64,000 nucleotides of DNA from assembly GCA_025210795.1 (NCBI GenBank), contig JAOAQZ010000016.1, positions 109,824 through 173,823 on the forward strand. The letters run 5' to 3'. A model generated the notes under the pieces. The model was not told the DNA's origin. It did no database searches and saw only the letters and a list, made by a program, of their open reading frames with translations. Position 1 is the stretch's first letter; the number at the start of each line of letters is the position of its first letter. Made by a program: the position numbers and the translations under genes. Source of the stretch: Cohaesibacter sp. Its GTDB lineage: Bacteria; Pseudomonadota; Alphaproteobacteria; Rhizobiales; Cohaesibacteraceae. Positions 17,621 to 26,590 of the stretch are shown here, one piece after another.

Positions 17621-17638
17621 GGGTGACAGCTGTCACCC
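17621..17638. promoter_or_regulatory. 18-bp perfect palindrome downstream of repC (candidate parS)
   Basis: GGGTGACAGCTGTCACCC is a perfect palindrome 50 bp beyond the repC stop. A half copy (GTGACAGCT) lies at 17680-17688 at the repC end. Centromere sites of repABC replicons are palindromes read by RepB and can lie just outside the operon, so this is a candidate. It could also be the operator of an unlinked regulator. I saw no second full copy. Confidence 0.4.
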
Positions 17639-17687
17639 TTAGAAAAAAAAGCGTTAGACATCAAATCTTTACTTGAAAAGTGACAGC

Positions 17688-19046
17688 TTAGCTCTGTTTT
17701 TGGCCCTCCAAATGGCTTTCAACCAGCCCAAAGAGCGAGCGTTCTAGATGCAATTTGCCTTCTAGTCCTCTTTCTACCATGGCGCGGAAATAACCGCCCG
17801 GTTTGCTGATTTGCCCCGGATCGCGCAGGGCTTTTTCTGTTACTGTTGCCAGAATGGCCGCGGCAGGCGCCAATCCCAGCTTCTCCACTGCCTCATGCCA
17901 AGCGGATTCCGACAGGCCGATCATCAAACGCATCGACTGGGCCTGATCAAAGATTTGCGTCCAGGAGGAGAATTGCGCTCCAAGCAGGGCTTGGACCTCA
18001 GAACAGGCCGATTGCAACAAGCCAATGGAAAGATGAGACAGGGATTTTAAGCCCCCTTCATGGGCAGAAGCCGGACGTTTGGTGTCAAGCTTGCGAACTG
18101 GAGAGGATTTTGCTTCCTGCTCTTGTGGGTCATAGGATTTTACTTCCAGAGGAAAGGCTTGAGACGGCATCCGGGCCGTTCCTCTAGGTTTGCTTTGCAA
18201 AGCCTTTTCGGCGGCATTTATGCCGTCGTCAGGAAGTATATTTGTGCCACACTCGTTAGAGTGTGTCCTTTTTATATTACTTACATATAAAGAGTCTTGG
18301 GTTGTATTAGTATATTGCTGGTCACTGATGTCACCCGCACATGACATATAAGATGAATTCTCATTCTCATCACTGGCGCTCACAAGGTCAAGACAATCAA
18401 GATAGAGCAAGTCCAAAGCTTCGGCCTGTTCGGTAATGGCAATAGTCGATGTCAGGATCTCGTCAAGCCTTTGGTGAAGGCTCAACGCCTCGTCACGCTC
18501 AAGCAAGGCGGCAAGATCGGTAATGGCGCGCGACAGGCGGGTGACGCTTTTCTTGGCTTCGCGCATTTGTGCCAGATCCAGCTGGAAGCGGCGGGCCATC
18601 TGCTTGAACTCCGCAAGGCGCAAACGCGACGGGGTGAAATCAAGGCCGTAAGCTTCCCCCGGCATACCATTCTCGCCGCGATAGACATAACGGCGGCCTG
18701 TGGGGCTGTCTTTATAGGCAAGGATACCGGCTTCAACCAGACGCTTGAGACAGCGCGTCACCGTGCGCTGGGAGCGCGAGGTGTAAGCGGCCAGCTTGGC
18801 GTTGGAGATGGCAACCACAGGGCGGCGATCCCCGCACCAGTCAGGCGCTTTGGTAAGGCCAAGCAGAATATCCATGATCTGGTAGCACGTACCATCAATG
18901 CCCAGAACGGGGGCGACCTTTTTCAAGGTGATAGCGATTTCCGATTTATCGACATCGGGCAGGTCTTCGCTGCGGGCCATTTTTGCACTGCGCAAAATGG
19001 CGGGCGTGACTTTGCGAAAGCTCGCAGTTGGTTGAAGATTGGGCAT
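17688..19046 (-). CDS. repC: Plasmid replication initiator RepC
   Basis: This is a 452-residue protein, the usual length for RepC. The N-terminal winged-helix DNA-binding region is conserved (IDGTCYQIMDILLGLTKAPDWCGDRRPVVAISNAKLAAYTSRSQRTVTRCLKRLVEAGIL) with 'YGLDFTPSRLRLAEF' after it. The C-terminal domain (about 340-445) is present. RepC initiates replication at an origin inside its own gene. It is third in the repABC operon, separated from repB by 247 bp that hold an antisense RNA. No truncation is seen, so the replicon should be functional. Confidence 0.95.
   Translation of the reverse strand: MPNLQPTASFRKVTPAILRSAKMARSEDLPDVDKSEIAITLKKVAPVLGIDGTCYQIMDILLGLTKAPDWCGDRRPVVAISNAKLAAYTSRSQRTVTRCLKRLVEAGILAYKDSPTGRRYVYRGENGMPGEAYGLDFTPSRLRLAEFKQMARRFQLDLAQMREAKKSVTRLSRAITDLAALLERDEALSLHQRLDEILTSTIAITEQAEALDLLYLDCLDLVSASDENENSSYMSCAGDISDQQYTNTTQDSLYVSNIKRTHSNECGTNILPDDGINAAEKALQSKPRGTARMPSQAFPLEVKSYDPQEQEAKSSPVRKLDTKRPASAHEGGLKSLSHLSIGLLQSACSEVQALLGAQFSSWTQIFDQAQSMRLMIGLSESAWHEAVEKLGLAPAAAILATVTEKALRDPGQISKPGGYFRAMVERGLEGKLHLERSLFGLVESHLEGQKQS
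18228..18372. other. AT-rich segment inside repC (probable oriV)
   Basis: A clearly AT-rich stretch interrupts otherwise GC-balanced repC coding sequence (for example TTTTTATATTACTTACATAT at 18269-18288). In characterised repABC plasmids oriV lies in such an AT-rich part of repC. The assignment here is by position and composition only. Confidence 0.5.
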
Positions 19047-19184
19047 AGCTCATCATTAACGAGCCCTATAAAGACCCGCTCCTGTCTCAGAATATGAGCT
19101 GAAAAGCATCGGCGCACGCAAAATTATGCAGTTAGACGGCAATCTAACCTTGATTCGCGGCCTGCAGCGTCGTAGATTGATTCG

Positions 19185-19267
19185 AGCAATTGAGATCTAC
19201 ACTGGCTTTCAGCTGATTTAGGTCCATGAAATGAGGACTTGTCGACGGCAATCGATGAGTCCTTTTT
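19185..19267 (+). ncRNA. Antisense ctRNA (incompatibility RNA) between repB and repC
   Basis: The repB-repC gap is 247 bp, and the strand opposite to repABC carries a complete small transcription unit. TTGATT (19150-19155), a 17-bp spacer and TAGATT (19173-19178) form a good promoter, giving a start near 19185. A terminator follows: AGGACTTGTCGA (19234-19245) pairs through its whole length, counting two G-U pairs, with TCGATGAGTCCT (19252-19263), followed by TTTTT. This gives an RNA of about 80 nt. Location and orientation match the ctRNAs that repress RepC synthesis and cause incompatibility in this plasmid family. Confidence 0.75.
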
Positions 19268-19293
19268 CGTCTCCAGGTACTTTTTCTCGTCGC

Positions 19294-20370
19294 TTAGTCT
19301 CCCTTCTTTTGTGTTTGGCGTTGCTCTTTTTCAAAATCTTCAATCAGATCGGGCAAGCGCTCCAGCAGCCAGTTTGACAGATTGGCAGCTTTGGCATGTT
19401 TGATCGACAGACGGGTTTGCGCGGCTGTTCGCTGCACATGCACCCAGTCTGCTCCTTGCCCGTTCTTAAACACCATCGTCTCCGTTTCCGTTTCGCTCTT
19501 TGCCTCTAATAATTGCATCAGAATCGCGAAGCGGGGATTAGTTGAGGCGCTTTTCCACTTGGCAGAAGACAAAAGTCCATTTAAAGCAGAGGCTTTGCCT
19601 TTGGATAACTTTTGATTGTGGAAAAATCCACTTAACTTATCCCACTTTTGACGCCCGATTTTGGGGGCAGGGCCGATTTCCTCCAGCAAGGACGGAGGGA
19701 AGGCGGCCGCAATGGTGGTCAATTTTGAAATATAGGTCTGGGCACTTTTCTCCTGGCCTTTGCCAAGAGCGGCGGCAATCGTCTGGCGGGTAAAACCGCG
19801 CTCTTTAAGGCGCAAGGCAAACACAGCCGTCTCGATGAAAGACAGATCGCGCCGCTCGCTATTCTCGCGTCCTTGCGCCACCACCAGCTCTTCATCACTC
19901 AAAGACCGCACAATGGCCTTGACCTCAAGCCCCAGATCAAGACAGGCGCGCAGGCGTCTGCGGCCATAGGCAATCTGGTAATGACCGGGTCGGGTCGGGG
20001 AGGGGCGCACCAGAATGGGCAATTGTTGGCCCTCTTGAGCGATGGAGAGCTTCAGCTCTTCAAAATCATCGTCCTCGTCTCCGGCCAGAAGCGCCATGCG
20101 GTCCTGCACAAAGGAGGGCTCGATCAATTGCCCATCAAGAGAGCGAACCTGCTCGCTTGTTGCCAATTGCTGGCGCAGGCTTTCATTTTCCTTTTCAATG
20201 CCGGAGAAGGCATCTTCCATGGATTTGACCGCACCGGACGAGACCAGCGGCTTGGCCGAGCCCTTGGCACCACTTTTGGCGGTGGGGGCAGGGGCCTTGG
20301 CCAGCTTTTCCGGATCAATATTGCCAAACATCTTTTTCATGCGATTGGCACGATCTTTTGAGACTGTCAT
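19294..20370 (-). CDS. repB: Plasmid partitioning protein RepB (ParB family)
   Basis: The start at the ATG at 20370 overlaps the repA stop (ATGA); an in-frame ATG at 20382 lies inside repA. The 358-residue protein has the ParB-like nuclease/CTPase fold (DEDDDFEELKLSIAQEGQQLPILVRPSPTRPGHYQIAYGRRRLRACLDLG, then 'ENSERRDLSFIETAVFALRL') and an HTH (FTRQTIAAALGKGQEKSAQTYISKL). RepB binds parS sites and works with RepA in partitioning. The N-terminus has an Ala/Pro/Lys-rich linker (KAPAPTAKSGAKGSAKP). Coupled translation with repA is expected. Confidence 0.95.
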   Translation of the reverse strand: MTVSKDRANRMKKMFGNIDPEKLAKAPAPTAKSGAKGSAKPLVSSGAVKSMEDAFSGIEKENESLRQQLATSEQVRSLDGQLIEPSFVQDRMALLAGDEDDDFEELKLSIAQEGQQLPILVRPSPTRPGHYQIAYGRRRLRACLDLGLEVKAIVRSLSDEELVVAQGRENSERRDLSFIETAVFALRLKERGFTRQTIAAALGKGQEKSAQTYISKLTTIAAAFPPSLLEEIGPAPKIGRQKWDKLSGFFHNQKLSKGKASALNGLLSSAKWKSASTNPRFAILMQLLEAKSETETETMVFKNGQGADWVHVQRTAAQTRLSIKHAKAANLSNWLLERLPDLIEDFEKEQRQTQKKGD

Positions 20371-21584
20371 GACCGCCCCCATGCCTGATAGATATGGCTC
20401 AAAATCTCTGAATTGACAGCATCAACGGATTCAAGCGCGCGCGATAAGGTATCGCGGCTTACAGCGCCGGGCGGCAATTCATAAAGACTCTTTTTCTCAA
20501 GCCCCGCATTGGCAATGGCCGTTGTCTCGACCACGGACGCGGCAAGAACGTCAGAGCCAAAGAGCGAGCGCAAAAGCGCAGCAATATTGACCTGCGGCAC
20601 ATCATGGGGGTTATGGCGGGTTAGCACATAGCGCACAAAATCATGCTCAAGCTCGCCGCCTGCGCTTTCAATCACGCTCAGGATATCCGTCAGCATCGCC
20701 AGAAACTGGTTCATCGAGGCAACATCCAGCATGGCCGGATGGACGGTGATCAGCAAAGAGGTTGCCGCATAAAGGGCGCCAAGGGTGAGATAGCCAAGCT
20801 GGGGGGGCGCATCAATCAGCACCACGTCATAGGAGGATTCCACCTCGGAGAGAACGCTTTTCAGCCGGCGAAAGAACATGCCTTCCCCCCGCGACAGGCC
20901 ATTGGCAATCGCTTGCGGGGTTTCATGCTCATATTCCATCAGTTCCAGATTGCCCGGCACAATATCGATGCCGTCAAAATAGGTCTTGCGGATCACATCG
21001 CTAAGCGGGATCCGCTCTTCCTCATCATAACGGATGGCTGCATAGATGGTCTGGTTTTCGGCCACGTCAAATTCGGGCTGATAGCCGAACATAGTAGAAA
21101 TCGAGGCTTGCGGGTCAAGATCAATCACCAGAACCCGAAGGCCCTGCAAGGCAAGATAATGGGCCAGATGCACCGTGGTGGTGGTTTTGGCCGAGCCGCC
21201 TTTAAAATTGGCAACAGCCAGCACCTGAAGCCGCTCTCCCTCGCGCCGGTAGGGCAGGAAATTCTGCGCCTCGGTCGGGCGTTTTTGAGCGAGAAAATGG
21301 CGCAGCTCGTTGATTTGCTCAAGATTATAAGCCCGGCGGCCATTTTTCTGCCGCTCGGGCTGCGCGCCGACCCCGTCAAGAGACATTTGCCGCAGGGTGG
21401 ATTCACCAATGCCCAGCATCTGCGCCACTTCGCGCGATGAAAAAGTCTTCAAAGACTTCATCGCTTCGGGCGGATACATTTGCTCACGAAGCGCTTGCAG
21501 CTGGGCGGATAATAATTGAGAATGCCTCTGCACCCGCTGGGTGGAGGTCTCGACATCGTCATCCAGAACAGAATATCCAGTCAT
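20367..21584 (-). CDS. repA: Plasmid partitioning ATPase RepA (ParA family)
   Basis: This is a 405-residue protein. The N-terminal part has an HTH (FSSREVAQMLGIGESTLRQMSLDG), used by type Ia ParA proteins for autorepression. The ATPase domain starts at about residue 120 with the deviant Walker A box NFKGGSAKTTTTVHLAHYL, then VLVIDLDPQASISTMFGYQ and YDVVLIDAPPQLGYLTLGAL. It drives replicon segregation with RepB and represses the operon. It is first in the repABC operon, with an operator-like inverted repeat about 100 bp upstream. Confidence 0.96.
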   Translation of the reverse strand: MTGYSVLDDDVETSTQRVQRHSQLLSAQLQALREQMYPPEAMKSLKTFSSREVAQMLGIGESTLRQMSLDGVGAQPERQKNGRRAYNLEQINELRHFLAQKRPTEAQNFLPYRREGERLQVLAVANFKGGSAKTTTTVHLAHYLALQGLRVLVIDLDPQASISTMFGYQPEFDVAENQTIYAAIRYDEEERIPLSDVIRKTYFDGIDIVPGNLELMEYEHETPQAIANGLSRGEGMFFRRLKSVLSEVESSYDVVLIDAPPQLGYLTLGALYAATSLLITVHPAMLDVASMNQFLAMLTDILSVIESAGGELEHDFVRYVLTRHNPHDVPQVNIAALLRSLFGSDVLAASVVETTAIANAGLEKKSLYELPPGAVSRDTLSRALESVDAVNSEILSHIYQAWGRS

Positions 21585-22457
21585 CGGCTTTTCAATATCT
21601 TGCCCGGTCCCACCATCAAGATGTCACCGCTGCGGGTCACAGAGCGGTCTGACAAACAAAGGCAGATCCGCGGGAGAAAATTTGTTCTGACGGTTTAAAG
21701 TCAACAATCATTCCTTTTCCGTCAGAACCGACAGTTGCCCGATTCTATTGTCCGGTCAATGTTTTATTGGTTAACGAAGTCTTAACAAAGCCCCCCGCTT
21801 TTGCAAATTGCAACAGTGGGAACCATGTCCTGTGAAACAATTTCACGCAAGAAAACAGGCGGTTACCGATCCTGATTTCGAAAAGCTAAGATCAAAGTGA
21901 GGCGTGCCCCTTTTTTCACTCATCCTCAGGAATCTTGCGCCAAGGCCCTTTGATTGCCCCGATAAGAGATCAATAACCGCCAAGAGGCTGACTGGAACAA
22001 GGAAGAAGCGAATCGAAGGGTGAAAAAAATCATTCAAAGATTGTGAACGATGGCACCATAAAGAAACCCATCAATCCTGCACTTGCCTAGCCCAAAGAGC
22101 CGCGAAAACGGAAGTCAGCCGCTAAAATCAGCCGCACTGCCTCTTCATCCGCCCGGTTCCAAACATCAAAATAAAATCGCTCAACAAGTCTCTGTGGTTT
22201 CATGGGGGAGTATTAGGGGCTTTTATTGTGGTATCCAGATTTTGGGGGAGGGGGGCTACCTCAGACATTTTTAGAAATGATGGTTTTTCGAGGCCTTTGG
22301 AATTGGAAAACCAAAATTGGGTTCAGATGGGGGGAAGGTCTTAAAGGAGTCCATTTTGCCAAATTGCTACCAAGAAGCAAAAGTCCGCTTATTCTGACGC
22401 TGCCGATTGTGATAGGATTTTCTTATACATCAATTTATAAAAAAGACTCGAAATCAA
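21585..22457. promoter_or_regulatory. Non-coding region upstream of repA, 873 bp
   Basis: The part next to repA holds the inverted repeat listed separately and an imperfect palindrome with arms GTTAA (21770-21774) and TTAAC (21782-21786). It is locally AT-rich and probably includes the repABC promoter. The remainder up to 22457 shows no gene, no clear repeat and no transposase remnant that I recognise. Composition drops in GC toward the HEPN-like gene. Confidence 0.45.
21684..21728. promoter_or_regulatory. Inverted repeat upstream of repA (candidate RepA/RepB operator)
   Basis: GTTCTGACGG (21684-21693) and CCGTCAGAAC (21719-21728) are perfect 10-bp inverted arms with 25 bp between them, about 100 bp before the repA start. 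RepA proteins of this family autorepress through long inverted repeats before their gene, and parS sites can also lie here. Which protein binds is not known. Confidence 0.5.
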
Positions 22458-23156
22458 ATGGCCGAACACGACTTTGAAAAAGCAACCGCAGAGCTTATTA
22501 TTCTAAGAGATTTTATCGAGTTCGTGAATAAGCAGTCGTCGGTGTACATGGACTGCTTAAATGGTTTTGCAGGAAATACTGTTCGCATCGAACGACAAGT
22601 TGCGCGAGTGACCCGACCTGTTCGTAAAGCGCTACGAGATGGAGAGGAAGTCGTAGTATGGGATAGTCTGGAAGACCCTAGTCGCCCCGATGCTATCCAT
22701 TCAAGTATCCGCAAAAGTTCCTCCTATCTTGCTGACAATGCGGAGGCCGGATTTAACGAGCAACAGATTTGTTGGGCTATTATTGTATTTTTGTTTGCTC
22801 ACTGGGATGAAGAAGTCCGTCCATCCATAGCAAGAGTGCGTGGGGTTAAACCAAATGACATCAAGCTAGACGCTTTGGGCGATCTTCGAATTCTTAGGAA
22901 GGCGATTATACACGCCAAGAGCATTGTCTCCGACCAAGAGCATGCCAAACTTCAGAAGATGGCAGATTTCATCAAACCCAATGAGAAGTTGGTTCTTAAC
23001 CACGACCAAATGCACAAGATCTTTGTCCTAATTAAGAATGCTATCAGCCAAATCATACTTTGCTACACAGGTGATTTGCCCGGTGCTCCAAGCTCGGACG
23101 ATATTGTCGATCTAGCAATCCAGAATGTCGGGCGGAGCGATAAGAGCGGGAGCTAA
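22458..23156 (+). CDS. Uncharacterised protein with HEPN-like motif
   Basis: This is a 232-residue, mostly helical cytosolic protein I cannot assign to a named family. The segment LGDLRILRKAIIHAKS matches the 'LRxlRNxivH' helix of HEPN domains, with R-x4-H (RKAIIH) in the position of the catalytic motif of HEPN ribonucleases. It also contains an 'AIIVFLFAHWDEEVRPSIA' helix. The gene is alone, with lower GC than its surroundings, non-coding DNA on both sides and a hairpin downstream, which suggests recent acquisition. Defence, toxin or abortive-infection roles are possible from the HEPN hint alone; no antitoxin partner is visible. Confidence 0.6.
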   Translation: MAEHDFEKATAELIILRDFIEFVNKQSSVYMDCLNGFAGNTVRIERQVARVTRPVRKALRDGEEVVVWDSLEDPSRPDAIHSSIRKSSSYLADNAEAGFNEQQICWAIIVFLFAHWDEEVRPSIARVRGVKPNDIKLDALGDLRILRKAIIHAKSIVSDQEHAKLQKMADFIKPNEKLVLNHDQMHKIFVLIKNAISQIILCYTGDLPGAPSSDDIVDLAIQNVGRSDKSGS

Positions 23157-23676
23157 TTGACGGCGATTATGTTTTAATTGATTTTTCAGATCTTAGTTCA
23201 ACTTAATTACCAGTTCCAATACTTCCGCGAATGCGGACCTTGGTGCAGCTTCGGCAAATGTCCGCAGCGTCCGCATAATTCCCATTCAGACGGTTTCCAA
23301 AGAATTGACATCCGCAACCATTTGTACTGCTTAAAAACCTGCGTTTTTAAGAGAAATGAGAGACCACACCAATCGTGGTCTTTCATGTAGACTATGTGTA
23401 CTGCAATCTATTCCTTGAAACTAGGCTTCTGAATTTGATCCTATTTAGCTGAGTTTTTAGGAAAAGCCCCTTTGATCACCAAAATGGCCACAGTGTCACG
23501 TCGTCTCGCAGCATTGATAATGATGGATCAGAGCAGACATTCGCAACTCCTTCAATAAAGAGTTGCCCACCTTTTGCCCCAATCTCCACCACCCACAAAA
23601 TAAAAGCGGCAAGGCGGGGCTTTTTTGCCTCGCCTTGCCAGTTGGTAGTCTCGCCAAAAAGAGAAAAGCCTTTTGC
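23157..23676. other. Non-coding region, 520 bp, with two terminator-like hairpins
   Basis: AGACCAC (23361-23367) and GTGGTCT (23375-23381) followed by TTTC form a weak terminator for the rightward HEPN-like gene. The other, strong hairpin, downstream of dctM, is listed separately. Nothing else is recognisable; the first 350 bp is AT-richer than the flanks. Confidence 0.45.
23600..23639 (-). terminator. Terminator of the TRAP operon
   Basis: GGCAAGGCG (23608-23616) and CGCCTTGCC (23631-23639) are perfect arms, with further GGGC/GCCT pairing inside. On the leftward strand the stem is followed by GCTTTTATTTT. It lies just past the dctM stop. Confidence 0.7.
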
Positions 23677-24996
23677 TTAACTCATTTGCACCACGAGCCA
23701 CAGGGAGAAGGATGGCACGGCGATGAGGAGGATGAGGCGGGCGATGTCGGCCAGCCAGAAGGGTAGCACCCCTTTGAAGATGACATTGAGCGGCACGTCA
23801 GGCAGCACATTGCGCAAGACAAAGACATTCATGCCAACGGGGGGCGAGATGAGGCTGATTTCTGTCACCACCACCACGATCACGGCAAACCAGATCAGTA
23901 CCATTTCCGGGTCGGACAGGATTTCAAGGCCGAAATCAAGCTCGGTCACCAGCGGGTAGAAAACCGGCACGGTCAAGAGGATCATCGACAGGCTTTCCAG
24001 CACACAGCCCAGCACAATATAGATGAGCACGATCCCCAGCATCACCAGATAGGCATTGATTTCCATATCTCCCACCCATTCGGCCAGCGCATCGGGAAGA
24101 CCGGCAAAATTGATGAAGTTGGAGAAGACTTCCGCGCCAATGATGATGGCAAAAATCATGGCGGTGGAGCGGGCGCTTTCAATCGAGGCGTCCATCAGGC
24201 TTTGCTTGGTAACCCCGCCCATATAAAGCGCGATGAAAAAGGCAGCAGCGGCGCCCACGGCAGCCGCTTCCGTGGGGGTGAAGAAGCCGCCATAAATGCC
24301 GACCATGATCAGCACAAACAGGCCGGTAATGGCAATCACGCCCACCCGCTCGCGGTGAGAGAAGGTCTCGGAGCCTTCCGATTTTGGCGCAAGCTTGGGG
24401 TTCAGGCGCGTTGCAACGACAATGGCCCCCACATAAAAGACCATGCCTAGCAGACCGGGAATAACACCGGCAATGAACAATTTGCCAATGTCGGATTCGG
24501 TCAAAAGACCATAGATGATCATCACCACAGACGGCGGAATGAGAATGCCCAGTGTGCCGCCCGCGGCAATAGAGCCAGTGGCCAGACTGTCCGCATAGCC
24601 ATATTTGCGCATGGAGGGCATGGCCACCTTGGACATGGTGGCGGCGGTGGCAAGGGACGAGCCGCAGACGGCAGAAAAGCCGCCACAGGCCACGACCGAT
24701 GCCATGGCCAGCCCGCCGCGATAGCGCCCCAGCATATGATTGGCCGCCGCATAAAGGCCGTGGCTAACGCCGGAAATGGTGAGCAAATTGCCCATCAGAA
24801 TGAAAAGCGGAATAACCGACAAGGTATAGGACAGGCCGGTATCAAAGGCGATTGTTCCCACCATGGACCAGGCCGCAGACCAGTCGCGCATCAGGGCAAA
24901 GCCGGTCATGCCCACCAGCACCATGGCAAAGGCAATGGGCACCCGAAAGAAAATCATACCCAGAAGCACAGCAAAGCCGACAAGGGATTCAAACAT
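23677..24996 (-). CDS. TRAP transporter large permease (DctM family)
   Basis: This is a 439-residue integral membrane protein with about 12 hydrophobic segments and DctM-type landmarks: SGVSHGLYAAANHMLGRYRGGLAMASVVACGGFSAVCGSSLATAATMSKVAMPSM and 'GSIAAGGTLGILIPPSVVMIIYG'. It is the ion-coupled transport subunit of a tripartite ATP-independent periplasmic transporter. It is third in a leftward dctP-dctQ-dctM cluster. The substrate cannot be deduced; an organic acid or similar compound is usual. Confidence 0.93.
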   Translation of the reverse strand: MFESLVGFAVLLGMIFFRVPIAFAMVLVGMTGFALMRDWSAAWSMVGTIAFDTGLSYTLSVIPLFILMGNLLTISGVSHGLYAAANHMLGRYRGGLAMASVVACGGFSAVCGSSLATAATMSKVAMPSMRKYGYADSLATGSIAAGGTLGILIPPSVVMIIYGLLTESDIGKLFIAGVIPGLLGMVFYVGAIVVATRLNPKLAPKSEGSETFSHRERVGVIAITGLFVLIMVGIYGGFFTPTEAAAVGAAAAFFIALYMGGVTKQSLMDASIESARSTAMIFAIIIGAEVFSNFINFAGLPDALAEWVGDMEINAYLVMLGIVLIYIVLGCVLESLSMILLTVPVFYPLVTELDFGLEILSDPEMVLIWFAVIVVVVTEISLISPPVGMNVFVLRNVLPDVPLNVIFKGVLPFWLADIARLILLIAVPSFSLWLVVQMS

Positions 24997-25045
24997 AACG
25001 CTCAGCCTTTGTAATCAGGTTCGGTGATGGGCGGCATGGGACGGG

Positions 25046-25549
25046 TTAGTCCTTACGCATGCCATTAAGGGAGATGGCCAGCACCAGACCCGCACTGACA
25101 AGGCAGGAAAGCGAGGCCAGATAGCCGATAGGATCAAGGGGCAGGGCAAGGGAATTGGTCACCGCTCCATCTTGCGCCAGCTTGATGGAATGATGAGCCA
25201 GCCGCCAGCTCAGCACCAGCAACACGGCGCAAGAGGCAAGCCCCGCAAAGAGCGAGGTGATCTTGTCCATCCCCTTGCTCATAAAGCCTGCCAGCAAATC
25301 CACCTCGATATGCTGCCGTGCAGCCGTGGTCAGTGGCAAAGCCACAAAGATGAGCGCTGCCAGCATCAATTGCGTCAGCTCAAAGGCCCCGTTGATGGGC
25401 GCGTTGAACATATAGCGGGCCACCACATCGACGCAGGTGAGCAGGGTGAGACCAACAAGAAAGACGACTGACATCACCCCAAGCGCTCGGGAGAGGGGAG
25501 ACCAGCCCTTGATGGGCTGGTCGGGAAAACCGTAAAGGTCCTTTGACAT
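25046..25549 (-). CDS. TRAP transporter small permease (DctQ family)
   Basis: This is a 167-residue protein with four membrane segments, the standard size and topology of DctQ, including 'ALGVMSVVFLVGLTLLTCVDVVARYMFNAPINGAFELTQLMLAALIFVALPL'. The motif VVARYMFNxPIxGAFELTQ is typical. It pairs with the large permease downstream (49-bp gap) and follows the binding-protein gene by 12 bp, so the three are one operon. Confidence 0.9.
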   Translation of the reverse strand: MSKDLYGFPDQPIKGWSPLSRALGVMSVVFLVGLTLLTCVDVVARYMFNAPINGAFELTQLMLAALIFVALPLTTAARQHIEVDLLAGFMSKGMDKITSLFAGLASCAVLLVLSWRLAHHSIKLAQDGAVTNSLALPLDPIGYLASLSCLVSAGLVLAISLNGMRKD

Positions 25550-25561
25550 AGCGACCGCCGC

Positions 25562-26590
25562 TTATTGTGCGGCCTGGGCGCGAATGGCGCCAAGCGCTGC
25601 CATGCCGTCAAAGCCTTGCGCTTTTACAGCCTCGGCCCATTTGGCTTCATAGCCTGCGGCCAGATCCTTGATGGAGGAGACCACTGCCTCAGGGGCGTCG
25701 CTTACCTTGATATCGCTTTTGCCAACAAAGTCAGCGCCCTTGGCATCGGCTGCATCCCAGACCTTACCGGCACGCTCGGCAAAGGCTTCGCCGGAGATGG
25801 CCAGAATGGCTTTTTTGTCAGCGTCAGAAATGGAGGCCCATTTCTTGTCATTCATCACAAGGAACCAGCTGGTGTTATAAATGCCGCCGGGAATGCGCAT
25901 GGAATGGCTGAGATGCTTGGTCAGTTTGAAGGCTTTGAGCGCTTCAACCGGGAAAGTCACCCCGTCAATCACACCGCGAGAGAGCTTCTCGAACACCTGA
26001 CCGGGGCCCATAAACTGGGTGGTGATGCCAAGATCACCCGCAAGATCGGCAATATAGCCGCCGGGTGTGCGGATTTTCAGGCCTTTGAAATCTTCCAGCT
26101 TGCTGATTTCGCGCTGATTGTTGTGAAAGAGACCGGGGCCATGAACAAACAGGCCCAAAAGCTTCACGCCCTTATGCTCGTCCTGTGCTTTAAGATCCCC
26201 GCCATAGACATTCCAATATGCCTTGGAAGTAGAGGTGGCATTGTCGCCAAGGAAAGAAAATTGCCCGATGCGCGAGCGCAGGAAACGGTCATCCTTGGTG
26301 AAGGAATGCAGGCCATAGGTCAGATCGGCAACGCCGTCTGCTGCCATATCAAAATGGGCAGGAGGGGGGCCAAGCGGCTTGGCCAGAACGCGCACTTTGA
26401 CGCGGCCTTCGGTTACCTTGCCCACTTCCTTGGCCCAAGGCTTCATCACATCAGCCACAATGGGATGCTTTGGGGGCAGCCAGGATGACATGACCAATTT
26501 GGTCTCGGCCAGAGCGGTCGAGGCTTGCAAAGCCAGAAAACCAGTTAAAGCGGCAAGTGCGACTGTGCTTTTCCTTACACCAGATTTCAT
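25562..26590 (-). CDS. TRAP transporter periplasmic substrate-binding protein (DctP family)
   Basis: The start is the ATG at 26590 with GGGAGG 6 nt upstream, giving 342 residues with a signal peptide ending ALAET. The frame also runs upstream to 26671 without a ribosome site. The family pattern is clear: 'KLVMSSWLPPKHPIVADVMKPWAKEV', 'VADLTYGLHSFT', and the substrate-clamping Arg region 'EDFKGLKIRTPGGYIADLAGDLGI' with 'ISRGVIDGVTFPVEALKAF'-like sequence. It captures the substrate in the periplasm for the DctQM permease. It is first in the operon, divergent from a MarR regulator. Confidence 0.93.
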   Translation of the reverse strand: MKSGVRKSTVALAALTGFLALQASTALAETKLVMSSWLPPKHPIVADVMKPWAKEVGKVTEGRVKVRVLAKPLGPPPAHFDMAADGVADLTYGLHSFTKDDRFLRSRIGQFSFLGDNATSTSKAYWNVYGGDLKAQDEHKGVKLLGLFVHGPGLFHNNQREISKLEDFKGLKIRTPGGYIADLAGDLGITTQFMGPGQVFEKLSRGVIDGVTFPVEALKAFKLTKHLSHSMRIPGGIYNTSWFLVMNDKKWASISDADKKAILAISGEAFAERAGKVWDAADAKGADFVGKSDIKVSDAPEAVVSSIKDLAAGYEAKWAEAVKAQGFDGMAALGAIRAQAAQ

